Assembly: GCF_001180265.1 (NCBI RefSeq)
Contig: NZ_CVSW01000032.1
Location: forward strand, 124,001 to 188,000
Reading direction: 5' to 3'
Length of the DNA: 64,000 bases
Source of the DNA: Prochlorococcus marinus
Lineage (GTDB): Bacteria > Cyanobacteriota > Cyanobacteriia > PCC-6307 > Cyanobiaceae
A model generated the notes under the pieces. That model did no database searches, was not told the origin of the DNA, and saw only the letters and a program-made list of their open reading frames with translations. Shown here piece by piece: positions 41,011-52,258 of this stretch; within the stretch, counting starts at the first letter, position 1, and every line of letters starts with the position of its first letter. Made by a program: the position numbers and the translations under genes.

Positions 41011-42801
41011 TTGATAAAAACAAGTCCGAATAAAAAACTTATTTCATTAAGGAGACAACCTCTAGTCTTACTTATTTTTTCTTCTATTTCGTTTTTATTG
41101 ATTCTATTTAGATTAATTTTTTTACAACTTTTAAATTATGAATCTTTTAAGAAGATGTCAGATGAGAATAGGATCAGACTTATTGATGCTGAGCCAATAC
41201 GCGGACGAATACTAGATAAAAATGGTTATGTTTTAGCAGATAGTAGAGTTAAATATTCTTTAATAATTAAGCCTCAATCTGTAAATAAAAGCAATTGGGA
41301 AAAACATAAATCAATCATTTCTAACTTGTTAAATATTGATAGTAATGTAATTCAAGAAAAATATTCTGACGGTCTAAAAAATCAAAAACTTACAGTAACT
41401 ATTCTTGATGATGTAAACGTAGATCAATTAATAAAATTTAAGGAAAATGAAGATAATTTAATTAGTTTTGAAATAGCTACCAAATTAATTAGAAATTATC
41501 CTTATAAATCCCTTGCTGCCCATCTAATTGGTTATACGCAGCCAATTACTGAATCAGAATATAAATTCTTATCTAAGAAAGGTTATAAATTAAATGACTT
41601 GATAGGGAGAACAGGAATTGAATATGTTTACGAAGATTTTCTAAGAGGTGAATGGGGTGGAGAAATGGTTGAAGTAAATTCATTAGGAAAATTCCAAAGA
41701 TCATTGGGTATAAGATCTCCAAAACAAGGTAATGATATTGAACTAACAATTGACCTTAATCTGCAATTAATTGCTGAGGAAGTTCTTAAAGACAAAAAAG
41801 CTGGAGCAATAATAGTTATGGATCCAAGAGATGGGGCAATAAGAGCTATGGTCAGTAGGCCTAATTTTGATTTGAATTTTTTTTCAAAGGATTTTAAACC
41901 TGAAAAAGAGTACAATAATATATTTAATTCTCCTGAAAAACCTCTTTTTAATAGAGCATTAAATGCTTATGATCCAGGAAGTGTTTGGAAAATTGTAACT
42001 GCTTTAGCGGGCTTGGAAAGTGGAAAATTTCCTAGAGATACCGTGTTAGATACTAAACCATGTATAACTTATGGGAGTCAATGTTTTAGAGAGCATAACG
42101 ATTTAGGCTTTGGGGTAATAGGTTATGAGGATGCTTTAAGAGTCTCTAGTAATACATTTTTTTATCAAATAGGTTATGGAGTAGGAGTTGATGAAATTCA
42201 TAAGGTCTCTCGAAAGCTTGGTTTTAATTCTTTATCTGGAATTGAAATTTCTGAACAAGAAAATAAAGGATTAGTAGCTAGTAGTGAATGGGCTAAAGAA
42301 GGCAGAGGATGGGGCGAACCAGGTAGAACTCCTTGGGTTCCAGAAGATATTGCTAGTATGTCTATTGGACAATTTGTTGTTCAAGTAACTCCAATTCAAA
42401 TAGCTAGAGCATATGCTGCGATTGCTAATGGAGGTTATCTAGTTACTCCCCACTTAACTAAAAAAGATCGAGAAACGCTTTTAGATAAAAAACGTATTCA
42501 AATTGATATAGAACCAAAAAATATTCAATTAATAAAAAGTGGTCTAAGGAAAGTAGTTGAATCTGGAACAGGGGTATCAATTAATTACGGAGTTTCAAAT
42601 TTACCTCCAGTGTCAGGTAAAACTGGAACTGCTGAAGATGGTGAAGGTGGCTTAGATCACGCTTGGTTTGTTTGTTTTACTCCTTCCGAAAACAGCGAGT
42701 TACTTATAGTTGCTTTTGCACAAAATACTCCTGGTGGCGGCTCGGTTCATGCACTTCCTATGGCTAGAGAGATTTTAAAAGTTTGGAACGAAAAAAAATA
42801 A
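41011..42801 (+). CDS. mrdA: Penicillin-binding protein 2 (peptidoglycan transpeptidase)
   Basis: 596 residues from a TTG start. One N-terminal membrane segment (PLVLLIFSSISFLLILFRLI) is followed by the dimerisation domain (RGRILDKNGYVLADSR) and the transpeptidase with active-site Ser in DPGSVWKIVTAL, SSNTFFYQ as the SxN motif and SGKTGTAED as the KTG motif. PBP2 drives lateral wall growth, although FtsI is similar; the ESEYKFLSKKGYKLNDLIGRTGIE-type linker fits PBP2. Confidence 0.92.
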   Translation: MIKTSPNKKLISLRRQPLVLLIFSSISFLLILFRLIFLQLLNYESFKKMSDENRIRLIDAEPIRGRILDKNGYVLADSRVKYSLIIKPQSVNKSNWEKHKSIISNLLNIDSNVIQEKYSDGLKNQKLTVTILDDVNVDQLIKFKENEDNLISFEIATKLIRNYPYKSLAAHLIGYTQPITESEYKFLSKKGYKLNDLIGRTGIEYVYEDFLRGEWGGEMVEVNSLGKFQRSLGIRSPKQGNDIELTIDLNLQLIAEEVLKDKKAGAIIVMDPRDGAIRAMVSRPNFDLNFFSKDFKPEKEYNNIFNSPEKPLFNRALNAYDPGSVWKIVTALAGLESGKFPRDTVLDTKPCITYGSQCFREHNDLGFGVIGYEDALRVSSNTFFYQIGYGVGVDEIHKVSRKLGFNSLSGIEISEQENKGLVASSEWAKEGRGWGEPGRTPWVPEDIASMSIGQFVVQVTPIQIARAYAAIANGGYLVTPHLTKKDRETLLDKKRIQIDIEPKNIQLIKSGLRKVVESGTGVSINYGVSNLPPVSGKTGTAEDGEGGLDHAWFVCFTPSENSELLIVAFAQNTPGGGSVHALPMAREILKVWNEKK

Positions 42802-42823
42802 TATTTAGTTTAAGTTTTAAAGT

Positions 42824-43348
42824 TTATGTTTTTAATTTTTTCATTTGTAAAAGTCTTTGAATAATATCTTCAATAGTTTTTGTATCTATAGGTTTACTAT
42901 ATGAGGACAAAAGTTGTCTCCCTAATACTTGACTTCCTAAATGCACTAATTGAATGCGTAATGAGGTCAGCAGTTCTAATCCTATGCCACCAGAAAATGT
43001 TGCAATTGCAATTGGTTGACCATTAAATAAATTTCTAAAGTCATCTCCTGAAATGGATAGCCATGCTATGAAGTTGGAAAGAATGGGAGGTATAGATCCA
43101 TTATATTCAGGCGCACAAATCACCCACCTTTTAATTGCGAAAAGCTTTTTCTTTAATTCTTTTATTTCATTGGGAATATTTTCTTTGCTGTGAATTCTAG
43201 GATTAAATAATGGAATATCAAGAGTGGTAAGATCTAAAATTTCAGAACTGATTTTAAGTTCATTTCCTTTTTCAAGGAATTTTTCAGAAAGTTCTAGATT
43301 TTTCCCACAACTAGCTGAAATAATTATTAGATCATTTGATTCAGTCAT
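42824..43348 (-). CDS. NADPH-dependent FMN reductase-family protein
   Basis: 174 residues with a flavodoxin-like fold: IIISASCGKNLELS for the phosphate loop and ICAPEYNGSIPPILSNFIAW for the conserved PEYNxS. The family reduces FMN or quinones with NADPH. It lies 17 bases downstream of the flavodiiron pair in the same direction, so it may supply reductant or share regulation with it; that link is an inference. Confidence 0.88.
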   Translation of the reverse strand: MTESNDLIIISASCGKNLELSEKFLEKGNELKISSEILDLTTLDIPLFNPRIHSKENIPNEIKELKKKLFAIKRWVICAPEYNGSIPPILSNFIAWLSISGDDFRNLFNGQPIAIATFSGGIGLELLTSLRIQLVHLGSQVLGRQLLSSYSKPIDTKTIEDIIQRLLQMKKLKT

Positions 43349-43365
43349 AAATAAGATAAATAAAT

Positions 43366-45168
43366 TTAATAGTTTGCACCAGTTTTACGGTGATGAACTG
43401 CCGTTAGACTATCGGATTTTAGTATATTACCGTGTAGTACTTCGGCGTAAATTACCCAATGATCTCCACATTCCATTCTCTCTTTTACAGAAGCATCTAA
43501 CCATGCGAGTGATTCAGGAATGATTATCTGTTCATTAGGAGTTAATTCAATATTTAATCCTTCAAATCTATCTTCTCCAGGTGCAAAGGGCTTTGTGAAT
43601 CTTTTCAAAGGTTCTTTAAAATCTTTTTCACTAAGAATATTTAATGCGAATGAATCACCTATTTGCAGAAGAGACTCTACCGATCTATCTTTTGCTACTG
43701 CAATACTTAATCCAGGCGGAGAAAAACTTGCTTGACTAACCCAAGATGCAAGCATGGCTCCTTTGATATTGTTCTCATCTTTGCCTTTAGAGGCTGTCAG
43801 GACACAAAGTGAACCAACTACTCTTCCAAGAGCTTGTAGCTTTGGATCCGTTTTGCTTGTAATCATTCCAGTATCTGATTTTCTGGGTTTTTTCTTTGCT
43901 TTTTTTATAATTTTTCTTCCAAAGTGGGTTCCTATTTCTTCTAACTCTTTAATCTTTGGTTTATTTGGACTGAATTTAATCCTAATAGGTTCAAAACTAA
44001 ACTTAAACCCACCGTCTTTTAATTTTGTTTCAAGTAAATCTATAGCTTCGCCGCTCCAGCCAAAACTGCCAAAAATTCCCACTGGCTTATCTCTATTACC
44101 CTCTGCTAATAATGTTCCTAGTGCACTAACTATTGGAGTTGGGGCGTGACCACCCAATGTGGGTGAGCCTATTAAATATCCATCAGCATTTTGGATCGAT
44201 TTTACAAGTACATCATTAGGTGTAAATTCACAATTAATACTTTCAACTTCTACAGAAGTTCTATTTATCCCTTTAGCTAATGCATCGCCTATTGAGGCTG
44301 TGTTTCCATATGCACTTGCATATATCAGAGCAATCTTATGATTATTGGTTGAGAGATTCTCTCCCCATCTAATGTAGTCATTTAAAAAGCTTTTTAAGCT
44401 ATATTCGATCGCGGGACCATGTAATGGTGCAATAGTTTTAATGTCATAATCTGCAATTTTTTCAGTTATTGATACTACTTGATTAGACATTGGTGCCATC
44501 AAGCAATCATAGAAATGTTTCCTATCAATTTCTGTACTAACTCGATTTGTTTCAGACCAATATTTAGATGCAATATGTGCAGAGAAAATTTTTTCACTAA
44601 GAAGTATTTCTTGATTACGTTCATAAATTATCAGGCCACCAGGCCAACGTGCAGTTGGAATAGGAATTAACTCTAGCGAAATGTTATTTAATTCTAAAGT
44701 AAGTTCTTTTTTGATTATGTTTATTTCAGGTAATTGAATCTCAATAAAGTTTTCTAAGGTAGGATTTCTTTGATTCCAAAGTTCGCTAATAAGTTTATAA
44801 CCTGGATTAGAGCAAGTAATAGTTGTGTTTTGAAATTGGGTACTTATATTCTTTATAGTTTCAATAATTTGGGGATTAATATGACCAGAAATGAAGTTGA
44901 TTTTAACTAATTTAAATTGATCGCAAAACCTAGAAATTACTTTATTAAATGAATCTAAATATTGTTTTTCAGGTGGATGAATAATAAAAAGTTCCTCATG
45001 ACTTCTAATAAAAAAAGTATTAAAAGAGGTTCCTTTTTCAAGGTTAAATTCAAGTTCAAATCTTTCTTTATTTTGGTCTAAGAATCTTACACAAGAAAAA
45101 TTTTCAGTAATATCAAATTCTGATAAATTTTGATTTTCTGCAAGTAAGCCTATATTAATATCTGACAT
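43366..45168 (-). CDS. flv1: Flavodiiron protein, Flv1 type
   Basis: 600 residues in the cyanobacterial three-domain layout: beta-lactamase-like, flavodoxin-like (IALIYASAYGNTASIGDALAKG) and C-terminal flavin reductase-like (MLASWVSQASFSPPGLSIAVAK). The diiron ligands are not conserved: where Flv3 has HTEPDHSG this protein has GHINPQII. Loss of canonical ligands is known for Flv1/Flv2. The Flv1/Flv3 heterodimer reduces oxygen to water after photosystem I. It is 16 bases downstream of flv3. Confidence 0.93.
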   Translation of the reverse strand: MSDINIGLLAENQNLSEFDITENFSCVRFLDQNKERFELEFNLEKGTSFNTFFIRSHEELFIIHPPEKQYLDSFNKVISRFCDQFKLVKINFISGHINPQIIETIKNISTQFQNTTITCSNPGYKLISELWNQRNPTLENFIEIQLPEINIIKKELTLELNNISLELIPIPTARWPGGLIIYERNQEILLSEKIFSAHIASKYWSETNRVSTEIDRKHFYDCLMAPMSNQVVSITEKIADYDIKTIAPLHGPAIEYSLKSFLNDYIRWGENLSTNNHKIALIYASAYGNTASIGDALAKGINRTSVEVESINCEFTPNDVLVKSIQNADGYLIGSPTLGGHAPTPIVSALGTLLAEGNRDKPVGIFGSFGWSGEAIDLLETKLKDGGFKFSFEPIRIKFSPNKPKIKELEEIGTHFGRKIIKKAKKKPRKSDTGMITSKTDPKLQALGRVVGSLCVLTASKGKDENNIKGAMLASWVSQASFSPPGLSIAVAKDRSVESLLQIGDSFALNILSEKDFKEPLKRFTKPFAPGEDRFEGLNIELTPNEQIIIPESLAWLDASVKERMECGDHWVIYAEVLHGNILKSDSLTAVHHRKTGANY

Positions 45169-45184
45169 TTCAAAGATTTATTTT

Positions 45185-46960
45185 CTAATAATGATTAGCA
45201 ACTTTTCTGTGATGAACTGCTGTCTTACATGATAAGTCAGAAACATTACCATTTTCAACAATTCCATAAATTATCCAATGGTCTGGAGTCTCCAGTCTTG
45301 AACTGACTTTACAATCTAAAAAGGCGAGTGAATCTGAGAGAACTGGTCCTCCTTCAGCGATGTTGCTAATTACATCAACATCCGCAAATCTATCAGCTCC
45401 AGGGGCAAATCTTTTTAAAAAATGTCTGAACATTTTTTGATAGTTATCTTCTCTCAAGATATTCACAACAAAACCTTTTCCAACTTGCATATATGATTCA
45501 ATAGCTCTATCTTTTGCTACTGCAACTGTAATACCTGGTGGAGAAAAGCTTGCTTGACTAACCCAACTTGCAACCATTGCACTTTGTCTAAATGTCGAAC
45601 CTTCCCCTTGGCTCGCTGTTACTACATATAATCCTCCACTTAATCTACCTAACGCTTTATCTAAATTTGAATCAAGGCTCTTCATAGAGGCAATATTCTT
45701 CTTTTTATTGATCAATTGACCTAAGTCAGTTCCCGCTTCTTCGAATTGTTGATAAACAATGGGATCTGGAATATTTTTAACTCTTAAAGGGGAGAAAGCT
45801 TCTTTTTGGCCAAGTTCTCTTAATTTATTTGCTAATGAATCTATTGGTTCATCATTTCCACCAAATGCATCATAGACTGCAGTAAATTGTTTTGGTTTAA
45901 GTGCTGCAAATAAAGTACCGAGAGATTCTTTTAATTCATTATCTGAGTCCACTGGCCATGTGGGAATGACTACTGCTTTTGATTCGGAAATTAAACTTGT
46001 TAATTCTTGCGGGTCAGAAGATCTTAGATCTATTAATTGAACCTGTGCATCTGCTTTACTTATTCCATGAGATATCGCTTGACTTAGTCGATCGCAATAA
46101 CCATAATCGCTTATGTAGCAGACTGACACAAAATCATTACCTTTGCTTTTATTGCTACTCCATTCTAGATATTTCCCTTTCCAAAAAGGGACCTGATTAT
46201 GTAGCAAAGGTCCATGACCAACAGCTATTGTTTTTAATTCAGGTAGCTTATCTATTCTTTTAATTGCCTGCAGAACGCTTCTAGCGTTTGGACCCATAAG
46301 GCAATCGTAATAAAACCGGAAATCTTCGTATATTTCTTTTTGATCAGTGTCAAAAAATTCGTCAGAACAATAATGGAGTCCAAATGCATCGCATGTATAG
46401 AGAACATGTGTGCTGTGATCATATGAAAATATGGTATCTGGCCAATGTAAATTTGGGGCACTTATGAATTCAATATTATGTTTTAAACCACTATTAGGAT
46501 TAGTTCCGAGATTTAAAAACTCTCCACTTTTAACCTCTAGACGCTTAAAGGGAATATGTATTTGGTCTTCAATAAATTTAAGGGCTAATTTTGATCCAAC
46601 TACTGTGATATTTTGGTTTAATTCTAAAAGATTACCTATTAAACCAGAATGATCAGGTTCTGTATGGCTGGTAATTAGATAATCAACTTCTTGTGGATTT
46701 ACCTTTTTCAATAATTCTTCTAACCATAATTCTTCGAACTTTGCGTGACTAGTATCAATAATTGCTAGTTTCTCACCTTTAATAATAAAACTATTGTAAG
46801 TAGTTCCATTTCTTAAACCAAATTCAATATCAAATCTACTTCGATCCCAATCCAAAGATCTTATGGCACAAGAATCATCAGCAAAGTTTTGAGATTGAAC
46901 CGTCAACTTGTTATTAGTTTGTGCCAATTTAGAATTACTTGTCTGGGCAGAGGCTATCAT
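45185..46960 (-). CDS. flv3: Flavodiiron protein, Flv3 type
   Basis: 591 residues. The diiron site is canonical: LITSHTEPDHSGLIGN, the LHWPDTIF region, TCDAFGLHY and VGHGPLLHN. The flavodoxin-like domain (FVSVCYISDYGYCDRLSQAI) and flavin reductase-like C-terminus (VASWVSQASFSPPGITVAVAKD) follow. It acts with Flv1 as an electron sink under fluctuating light. It heads a probable operon flv3-flv1-FMN reductase and is divergent from alaS across 119 bases. Confidence 0.94.
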   Translation of the reverse strand: MIASAQTSNSKLAQTNNKLTVQSQNFADDSCAIRSLDWDRSRFDIEFGLRNGTTYNSFIIKGEKLAIIDTSHAKFEELWLEELLKKVNPQEVDYLITSHTEPDHSGLIGNLLELNQNITVVGSKLALKFIEDQIHIPFKRLEVKSGEFLNLGTNPNSGLKHNIEFISAPNLHWPDTIFSYDHSTHVLYTCDAFGLHYCSDEFFDTDQKEIYEDFRFYYDCLMGPNARSVLQAIKRIDKLPELKTIAVGHGPLLHNQVPFWKGKYLEWSSNKSKGNDFVSVCYISDYGYCDRLSQAISHGISKADAQVQLIDLRSSDPQELTSLISESKAVVIPTWPVDSDNELKESLGTLFAALKPKQFTAVYDAFGGNDEPIDSLANKLRELGQKEAFSPLRVKNIPDPIVYQQFEEAGTDLGQLINKKKNIASMKSLDSNLDKALGRLSGGLYVVTASQGEGSTFRQSAMVASWVSQASFSPPGITVAVAKDRAIESYMQVGKGFVVNILREDNYQKMFRHFLKRFAPGADRFADVDVISNIAEGGPVLSDSLAFLDCKVSSRLETPDHWIIYGIVENGNVSDLSCKTAVHHRKVANHY

Positions 46961-47079
46961 AGAATAATTAGCTTTATAAATTAACTTTAGTTATATAGAA
47001 TATAAATTCGCGTGATTATTTTTGCGAAATAACCGAAATTACGCTTTTCTTTTATTTTTAATCTTCTTATCCTGGATAA

Positions 47080-49743
47080 ATGACATCTCAACTAATTAAA
47101 AAAAAAGTAGTTACTGGAGATGAAATAAGAAATGCTTTTTTAAAATTTTACAGTGAAAAATTACATAAAATCATTCCAAGTGCATCTTTGATTCCAGATG
47201 ATCCTACGGTTCTGCTTACAATTGCTGGAATGCTACCTTTTAAACCAGTTTTTTTAGGTTTAAAAGAAAGACCATCAAAAAGGGCTACATCTAGTCAAAA
47301 GTGCATCAGAACAAACGATATAGAAAACGTTGGAGTTACAGCTAGACACCATACTTTTTTTGAAATGCTTGGTAATTTCTCTTTTGGAGATTATTTTAAA
47401 CGAGAGGCTATTCAATGGGCTTGGGAATTAGTTACTAATATTTATCAACTGTCTGTTGAAAATATAATTGTGAGTGTTTTTCACGAAGACGAAGAGTCTG
47501 CAAAAATTTGGAGAGATGAAATTGGTATTCATCCAGATAGGATAGTAAAACTAGGGGAGGAAGATAATTTTTGGTCATCTGGCAAAACAGGTCCATGTGG
47601 ACCTTGTTCAGAACTTTATTATGATTTTCATCCTGAAAAGGGTTTGCAAAATATTGATTTAGAAGATGGAGATCGTTTTATTGAATTTTATAATCTTGTT
47701 TTTATGCAATATAATCGTGATTCTAATGGAAAATTAACAGATTTAAAATTTAAAAATATCGATACAGGAATGGGTCTTGAAAGGATGGCTCAAATACTAC
47801 AAAAAAAGCAAAATAATTATGAGACAGATTTAATTTTTCCTATTATTCAAAAAATTTGTGAGATTGCAAATATTGATTATTTTTCATTAGATGATAAAAA
47901 CAAAATTTCTTTAAAAATCATTGGTGATCATACAAGAGCTGTTATTCATTTAATTTCTGATGGAGTAGCAGCAAGTAATCTCGGCAGAGGATATATATTA
48001 AGAAGGCTTATTAGAAGAATGGTCAGACATGGCAGATTATTAGGTATAACAAATGAATTTTTATCTCATATTGCTACTGTTGGAATCAATTTAATGCAAA
48101 ATAATTATCCTGATTTAAAAAATAATAATGATTTAATTTTGAATGAGATAAAAATTGAAGAAATAAGATTTAGGGAAACTCTTGAAAGAGGAGAGAAATT
48201 GCTAGATGAGTTAATTTCTTCTGGGCAGAAATTAATTTCTGGTTTTAAAGCTTTTGAACTTTATGATACTTATGGATTTCCTCTAGAACTTACTATAGAA
48301 ATTGCTGAAGAAAATAGTATCGGTGTAGATGTAAAGGGTTTTGAAGAAGAAATGAATGCACAAAAAGAGAGAGCTAAAGCTGCTTCAGGTAATATTGATT
48401 TGACATTAGAGGGATCATTAGAGCGAGAAATAGATCTTTTTAACAAAACTGTTTTTAATGGTTATCATTCACTCCTTTCGGAAGCTGAAATAAAGGGTAT
48501 ATTCTTGGATTCAACATTAGTTAAGCAAGCAAGTGAAGGTCAGAAAGTTTTAATTGTTCTTGATCAGACAACGTTTTATGGAGAATCTGGCGGACAAGTT
48601 GGTGATATTGGAACGATATTTTCAAAAGATGTAGAAGTCTTGGTTGATAATGTTATGCGAAAGAAAAATGTTTTTTTACATTATGGAACGATCAAAAAAG
48701 GAATATTAACTATTGGACAAAAAGTTAAGACTAATGTTAGCTCCTCTAATAGAGCTAAGGCTGCTGCAAATCATACAGCTACTCATTTATTACAATCTGC
48801 ACTTAAATCAGTTGTTAATGAAAGTGTTGGACAAAAAGGTTCATTAGTAGCCTTTAATAAATTACGATTTGACTTTAATTCTTCTAATCCTATTTCTAAA
48901 GATCAAATTTCTAAGATTGAGACTTTAGTTAACTCTTGGATTATGGAAAATCATATCCTAGAAATAAAAAATATGTCTAAGAGTGAGGCTCTTGAAAAGG
49001 GCGCAGTCGCGATGTTTGGAGAAAAATATGATGATGAAGTGCGCGTTGTTAATGTACCTGGAGTTTCAATGGAACTTTGTGGTGGCACACATGTTCAAAC
49101 TACATCTCAATTAGGTTCTTTCAAAATAATTAGTGAGGAGGGAATCTCCGCCGGAGTCAGAAGAATCGAAGCATTATCAGGTCAATCAGCATTAGACTAT
49201 TTCAGTGATAGAAATACTTTAGTAAATCAATTAAGTGATTTGTTAAAAGCAAATCCTAATCAACTTTTTGAAAGAGTTAATAATTTGCAAGCAGAGCTTA
49301 TTAATAAGAATAAAGAGATACAAAAAATGAAAGATGAAATTGCATATTTTAAATACTCTTCTATAAAATCATCGGCAGAAATAGTAAATTCTTTTTCAAT
49401 TTTAGTAAATCAGATTGATGGCTTAGATGGGAATTCTTTGCAATCTGCAGCACTTAATTTAACTTCTCATTTGGGAAATAAAGCAATAGTGATTCTTGGG
49501 GGAATACCAAATCCAGAAAATAGAAAGTTGTTATTTGTAGTTTCTTTAGGTGATGATACAGTAAAAATAGGATTGCATGCAGGTAAATTAATTAATGAGA
49601 TTGCAAGAATTTGTTCGGGAGGTGGAGGAGGAAAGCCTAACTTTGCTCAAGCGGGTGCTAAAGATATTGATAAATTAAGTGATGCTCTAGATTATGCTAA
49701 AAATTATTTGCAAAAAATATTAGATAGTCATTCTGATAAATAA
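47080..49743 (+). CDS. alaS: Alanyl-tRNA synthetase
   Basis: 887 residues. Class II core motifs include [14 protein letters not shown] and GMGLERM; the editing domain has [12 protein letters not shown] and ELCGGTHV; the C-Ala domain ends [17 protein letters not shown]. Length is standard. Its last 16 bases overlap the convergent speA gene. Confidence 0.98.
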   Translation: MTSQLIKKKVVTGDEIRNAFLKFYSEKLHKIIPSASLIPDDPTVLLTIAGMLPFKPVFLGLKERPSKRATSSQKCIRTNDIENVGVTARHHTFFEMLGNFSFGDYFKREAIQWAWELVTNIYQLSVENIIVSVFHEDEESAKIWRDEIGIHPDRIVKLGEEDNFWSSGKTGPCGPCSELYYDFHPEKGLQNIDLEDGDRFIEFYNLVFMQYNRDSNGKLTDLKFKNIDTGMGLERMAQILQKKQNNYETDLIFPIIQKICEIANIDYFSLDDKNKISLKIIGDHTRAVIHLISDGVAASNLGRGYILRRLIRRMVRHGRLLGITNEFLSHIATVGINLMQNNYPDLKNNNDLILNEIKIEEIRFRETLERGEKLLDELISSGQKLISGFKAFELYDTYGFPLELTIEIAEENSIGVDVKGFEEEMNAQKERAKAASGNIDLTLEGSLEREIDLFNKTVFNGYHSLLSEAEIKGIFLDSTLVKQASEGQKVLIVLDQTTFYGESGGQVGDIGTIFSKDVEVLVDNVMRKKNVFLHYGTIKKGILTIGQKVKTNVSSSNRAKAAANHTATHLLQSALKSVVNESVGQKGSLVAFNKLRFDFNSSNPISKDQISKIETLVNSWIMENHILEIKNMSKSEALEKGAVAMFGEKYDDEVRVVNVPGVSMELCGGTHVQTTSQLGSFKIISEEGISAGVRRIEALSGQSALDYFSDRNTLVNQLSDLLKANPNQLFERVNNLQAELINKNKEIQKMKDEIAYFKYSSIKSSAEIVNSFSILVNQIDGLDGNSLQSAALNLTSHLGNKAIVILGGIPNPENRKLLFVVSLGDDTVKIGLHAGKLINEIARICSGGGGGKPNFAQAGAKDIDKLSDALDYAKNYLQKILDSHSDK

Positions 49744-51674
49744 CTACTTTTTCTTAGACTAATTTCGATTTGATCCATTAATTTCCTTGCTTCTTCAATA
49801 GTTAATTGTTTTTGATCAATTGCTGATTCAGTATTAATTCTTATAGATTCAACCAAAGAAGCTGAACTGTAATCTAATAATTGTAAAATTTCAGATTTAC
49901 TGTCCTCTTTAATAATATTTTTGACCTTATATGAATCATCTTGATTTATGTCTATATGAACTACGTTTGTACTGCCAAATAAATTGTGCAAGTTTCCTAA
50001 TGCTTCTTGATAGGCTCCAGTCATAAAAATTCCAATTAGATAATCTTTATCTTTCTCTGGCTTATGTAAATTGAGTAATGATTTAATTTTTCCATCATGA
50101 ATAAAATTATTTAGTTTCCCATCTGAATCACAAGTTAAATCTGCAAAGTTGCCTTTGCAGAAGGGCTCCTCTAAGTGCCTATGTATTGGTACTATCGGAA
50201 AAATCTGATTTATTGCCCAGCTATCGGGAATAGATTTAAAGATAGATAAATTTGCATAGTAAGTGGATGCAAGAGTTTCTGTAATTTCAGATAAATCAGG
50301 GTGATTGATTTCATCATTATTCAGGTTATTAGAAATTTCTTTTGCGCAAGCCCAAGTAAGTTCTTCGGCATAAGCTCTTTCTGCCAAACTTAAAAATCCT
50401 AATCTAAAAGCGACTAAGCAATCTTCTTTAAACTTTTTTGCATCATTCCATAGTTCAATTATTTGAGATAAATTTATTTTTTTATTTTTAAGTTTTTTTA
50501 ATTCATAGAAAGTTTCAAGTAAATTTAAAATTATTAATTGTTGATTTTTTTTATCAAAAATTTGTAGTTTGGAACTGACATGGCTTGTTCCTAAGACATT
50601 AAAAATTAAAACTGAACAATGACTAATTATTGCTCTTCCACTTTCTGAGATTATGGTTGGATGCTTGATATTATTTAATTCACATGAATCCTTAATAGTT
50701 GCAATTACATCGTTAGCATAATTTTGAAGAGAATAATTAGTAGAGGTGTTTGAGGAGGTTTTAGTTCCATCATAATCTATTCCTAATCCTCCCCCAACAT
50801 CGATATATTGCATTGGTGCTCCTAGTTTGCATAGTTCAACATATATTTGACTCGCTTCTTGTAATGCGTCTTTGATCACAGCAATATCACTTATTTGACT
50901 GCCTATATGAAAATGGAGTAATTTCATTTCGTTGATAAGATTTGCTTCTTTTAGTTCTTGTATTGTCAACATAATTTCTGGGATTGATAATCCAAATTTG
51001 GAATTATCTCCAATAGATTTACCCCACCTACCACTACTTTTACTTGATAACTTTGCCCTAATTCCTATCAATGGAGTCGCGTTAAGTTCTTGAACTGCTT
51101 GAATAATTCTTTTTACCTCATCTCGTTGTTCAATAACTATTATTGGATTTTTGCCGAGTTTTCTGGCCAAAGTAGCAATCTCAATATATTTTTTATCTTT
51201 ATATCCGTTGCATATTAATAATGAATTTTGGTTTTCAAGAAGTGCAAGGCCAATTAATAGTTCTGATTTACTTCCTACTTCTAAACCAAAATTCCATTGA
51301 CTACCAAACTCTATTATCTTTTCTAGGACATTTTTCTGTTGATTACATTTGACAGGAAAAACGCCTTGATAAATGTTCTTATATTTATAGGTTTTTATTG
51401 CTTTTACAAAAGAGTCATGTAATGCATTTATGCGATCTTTCAAGATATCATTAAATCTTATGATTAGTGGAGGATTTATTTCTCTACTCTTAAGTTCTTT
51501 GACAAGCTTAAAAAGATCAATCTTATTTTTAGATTTTATATCTTTGGTTACTGATATATTTCCTTTGGAATTTATAGAAAAATATTTATCTCCCCATTTG
51601 TCTATGTTATAGGTGGAAATACTATCCTCAATAGTCCAAATATTCTTTAATTTTTTCGGCTCAAAATTGGTCAA
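49728..51674 (-). CDS. speA: Biosynthetic arginine decarboxylase
   Basis: 648 residues. The PLP lysine is in [17 protein letters not shown]. Further motifs are [26 protein letters not shown] and a later [15 protein letters not shown]. It makes agmatine for polyamine synthesis. Length is typical of the large SpeA class. The 3' end overlaps alaS on the opposite strand. Confidence 0.95.
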   Translation of the reverse strand: MTNFEPKKLKNIWTIEDSISTYNIDKWGDKYFSINSKGNISVTKDIKSKNKIDLFKLVKELKSREINPPLIIRFNDILKDRINALHDSFVKAIKTYKYKNIYQGVFPVKCNQQKNVLEKIIEFGSQWNFGLEVGSKSELLIGLALLENQNSLLICNGYKDKKYIEIATLARKLGKNPIIVIEQRDEVKRIIQAVQELNATPLIGIRAKLSSKSSGRWGKSIGDNSKFGLSIPEIMLTIQELKEANLINEMKLLHFHIGSQISDIAVIKDALQEASQIYVELCKLGAPMQYIDVGGGLGIDYDGTKTSSNTSTNYSLQNYANDVIATIKDSCELNNIKHPTIISESGRAIISHCSVLIFNVLGTSHVSSKLQIFDKKNQQLIILNLLETFYELKKLKNKKINLSQIIELWNDAKKFKEDCLVAFRLGFLSLAERAYAEELTWACAKEISNNLNNDEINHPDLSEITETLASTYYANLSIFKSIPDSWAINQIFPIVPIHRHLEEPFCKGNFADLTCDSDGKLNNFIHDGKIKSLLNLHKPEKDKDYLIGIFMTGAYQEALGNLHNLFGSTNVVHIDINQDDSYKVKNIIKEDSKSEILQLLDYSSASLVESIRINTESAIDQKQLTIEEARKLMDQIEISLRKSSYLSE

Positions 51675-51796
51675 TTTATGTCTTTGTGATTAATAAATGT
51701 TTTTGAAAATAACTCAAAACAACATCTTTTATTTTAATGATTACTTGCCAAGTTACCACCTAAAAGTTGAATATACATAGAGTGATTATTAACTAA

Positions 51797-52255
51797 ATGA
51801 CCAAAGAGAGAACCTTTATTGCAATTAAACCAGATGGAGTTCAAAGAGGATATGTTTCTGAGATTATTGGCAGATTTGAAAAAAAAGGATTTAAACTGGT
51901 TGGATTGAAGCAATTAATCCCCTCAAAAGATCTTGCTCAAAATCATTATGGTGTACATAAAGAAAGACCATTTTTTGGTGATTTAGTAGACTTTATTTCA
52001 AGTGGTCCCGTTGTAGCAATGGTGTGGGAAGGCGAAGGAGTTATTTTGAGTGCTAGAAAACTAATAGGTGCAACAAAACCTCTTGAAGCAGAGCCTGGAA
52101 CAATTAGAGGTGATTTAGCTATAGATATTGGGAGGAATATTATTCATGGTTCTGATGGAGAAGATACTGCAAAATTTGAAATTGATTTATGGTTTAACGA
52201 AGAGGAATTATGTCAGTGGGAAACTTCTGATTCGAAATGGAGATCTGAAAATTAA
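51797..52255 (+). CDS. ndk: Nucleoside diphosphate kinase
   Basis: 152 residues. It starts with [15 protein letters not shown] and contains the catalytic histidine in NIIHGSDG plus [12 protein letters not shown] and IRGDLAID. It balances NTP pools. It stands alone between two minus-strand genes; its stop lies 3 bases from the convergent thiO-like gene. Confidence 0.97.
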   Translation: MTKERTFIAIKPDGVQRGYVSEIIGRFEKKGFKLVGLKQLIPSKDLAQNHYGVHKERPFFGDLVDFISSGPVVAMVWEGEGVILSARKLIGATKPLEAEPGTIRGDLAIDIGRNIIHGSDGEDTAKFEIDLWFNEEELCQWETSDSKWRSEN

Positions 52256-52258
52256 AAT

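Noticed and set aside
43224..44670. Several + strand open frames opposite flv1
   Set aside because: They are shadows of the long flv1 gene with no family resemblance.
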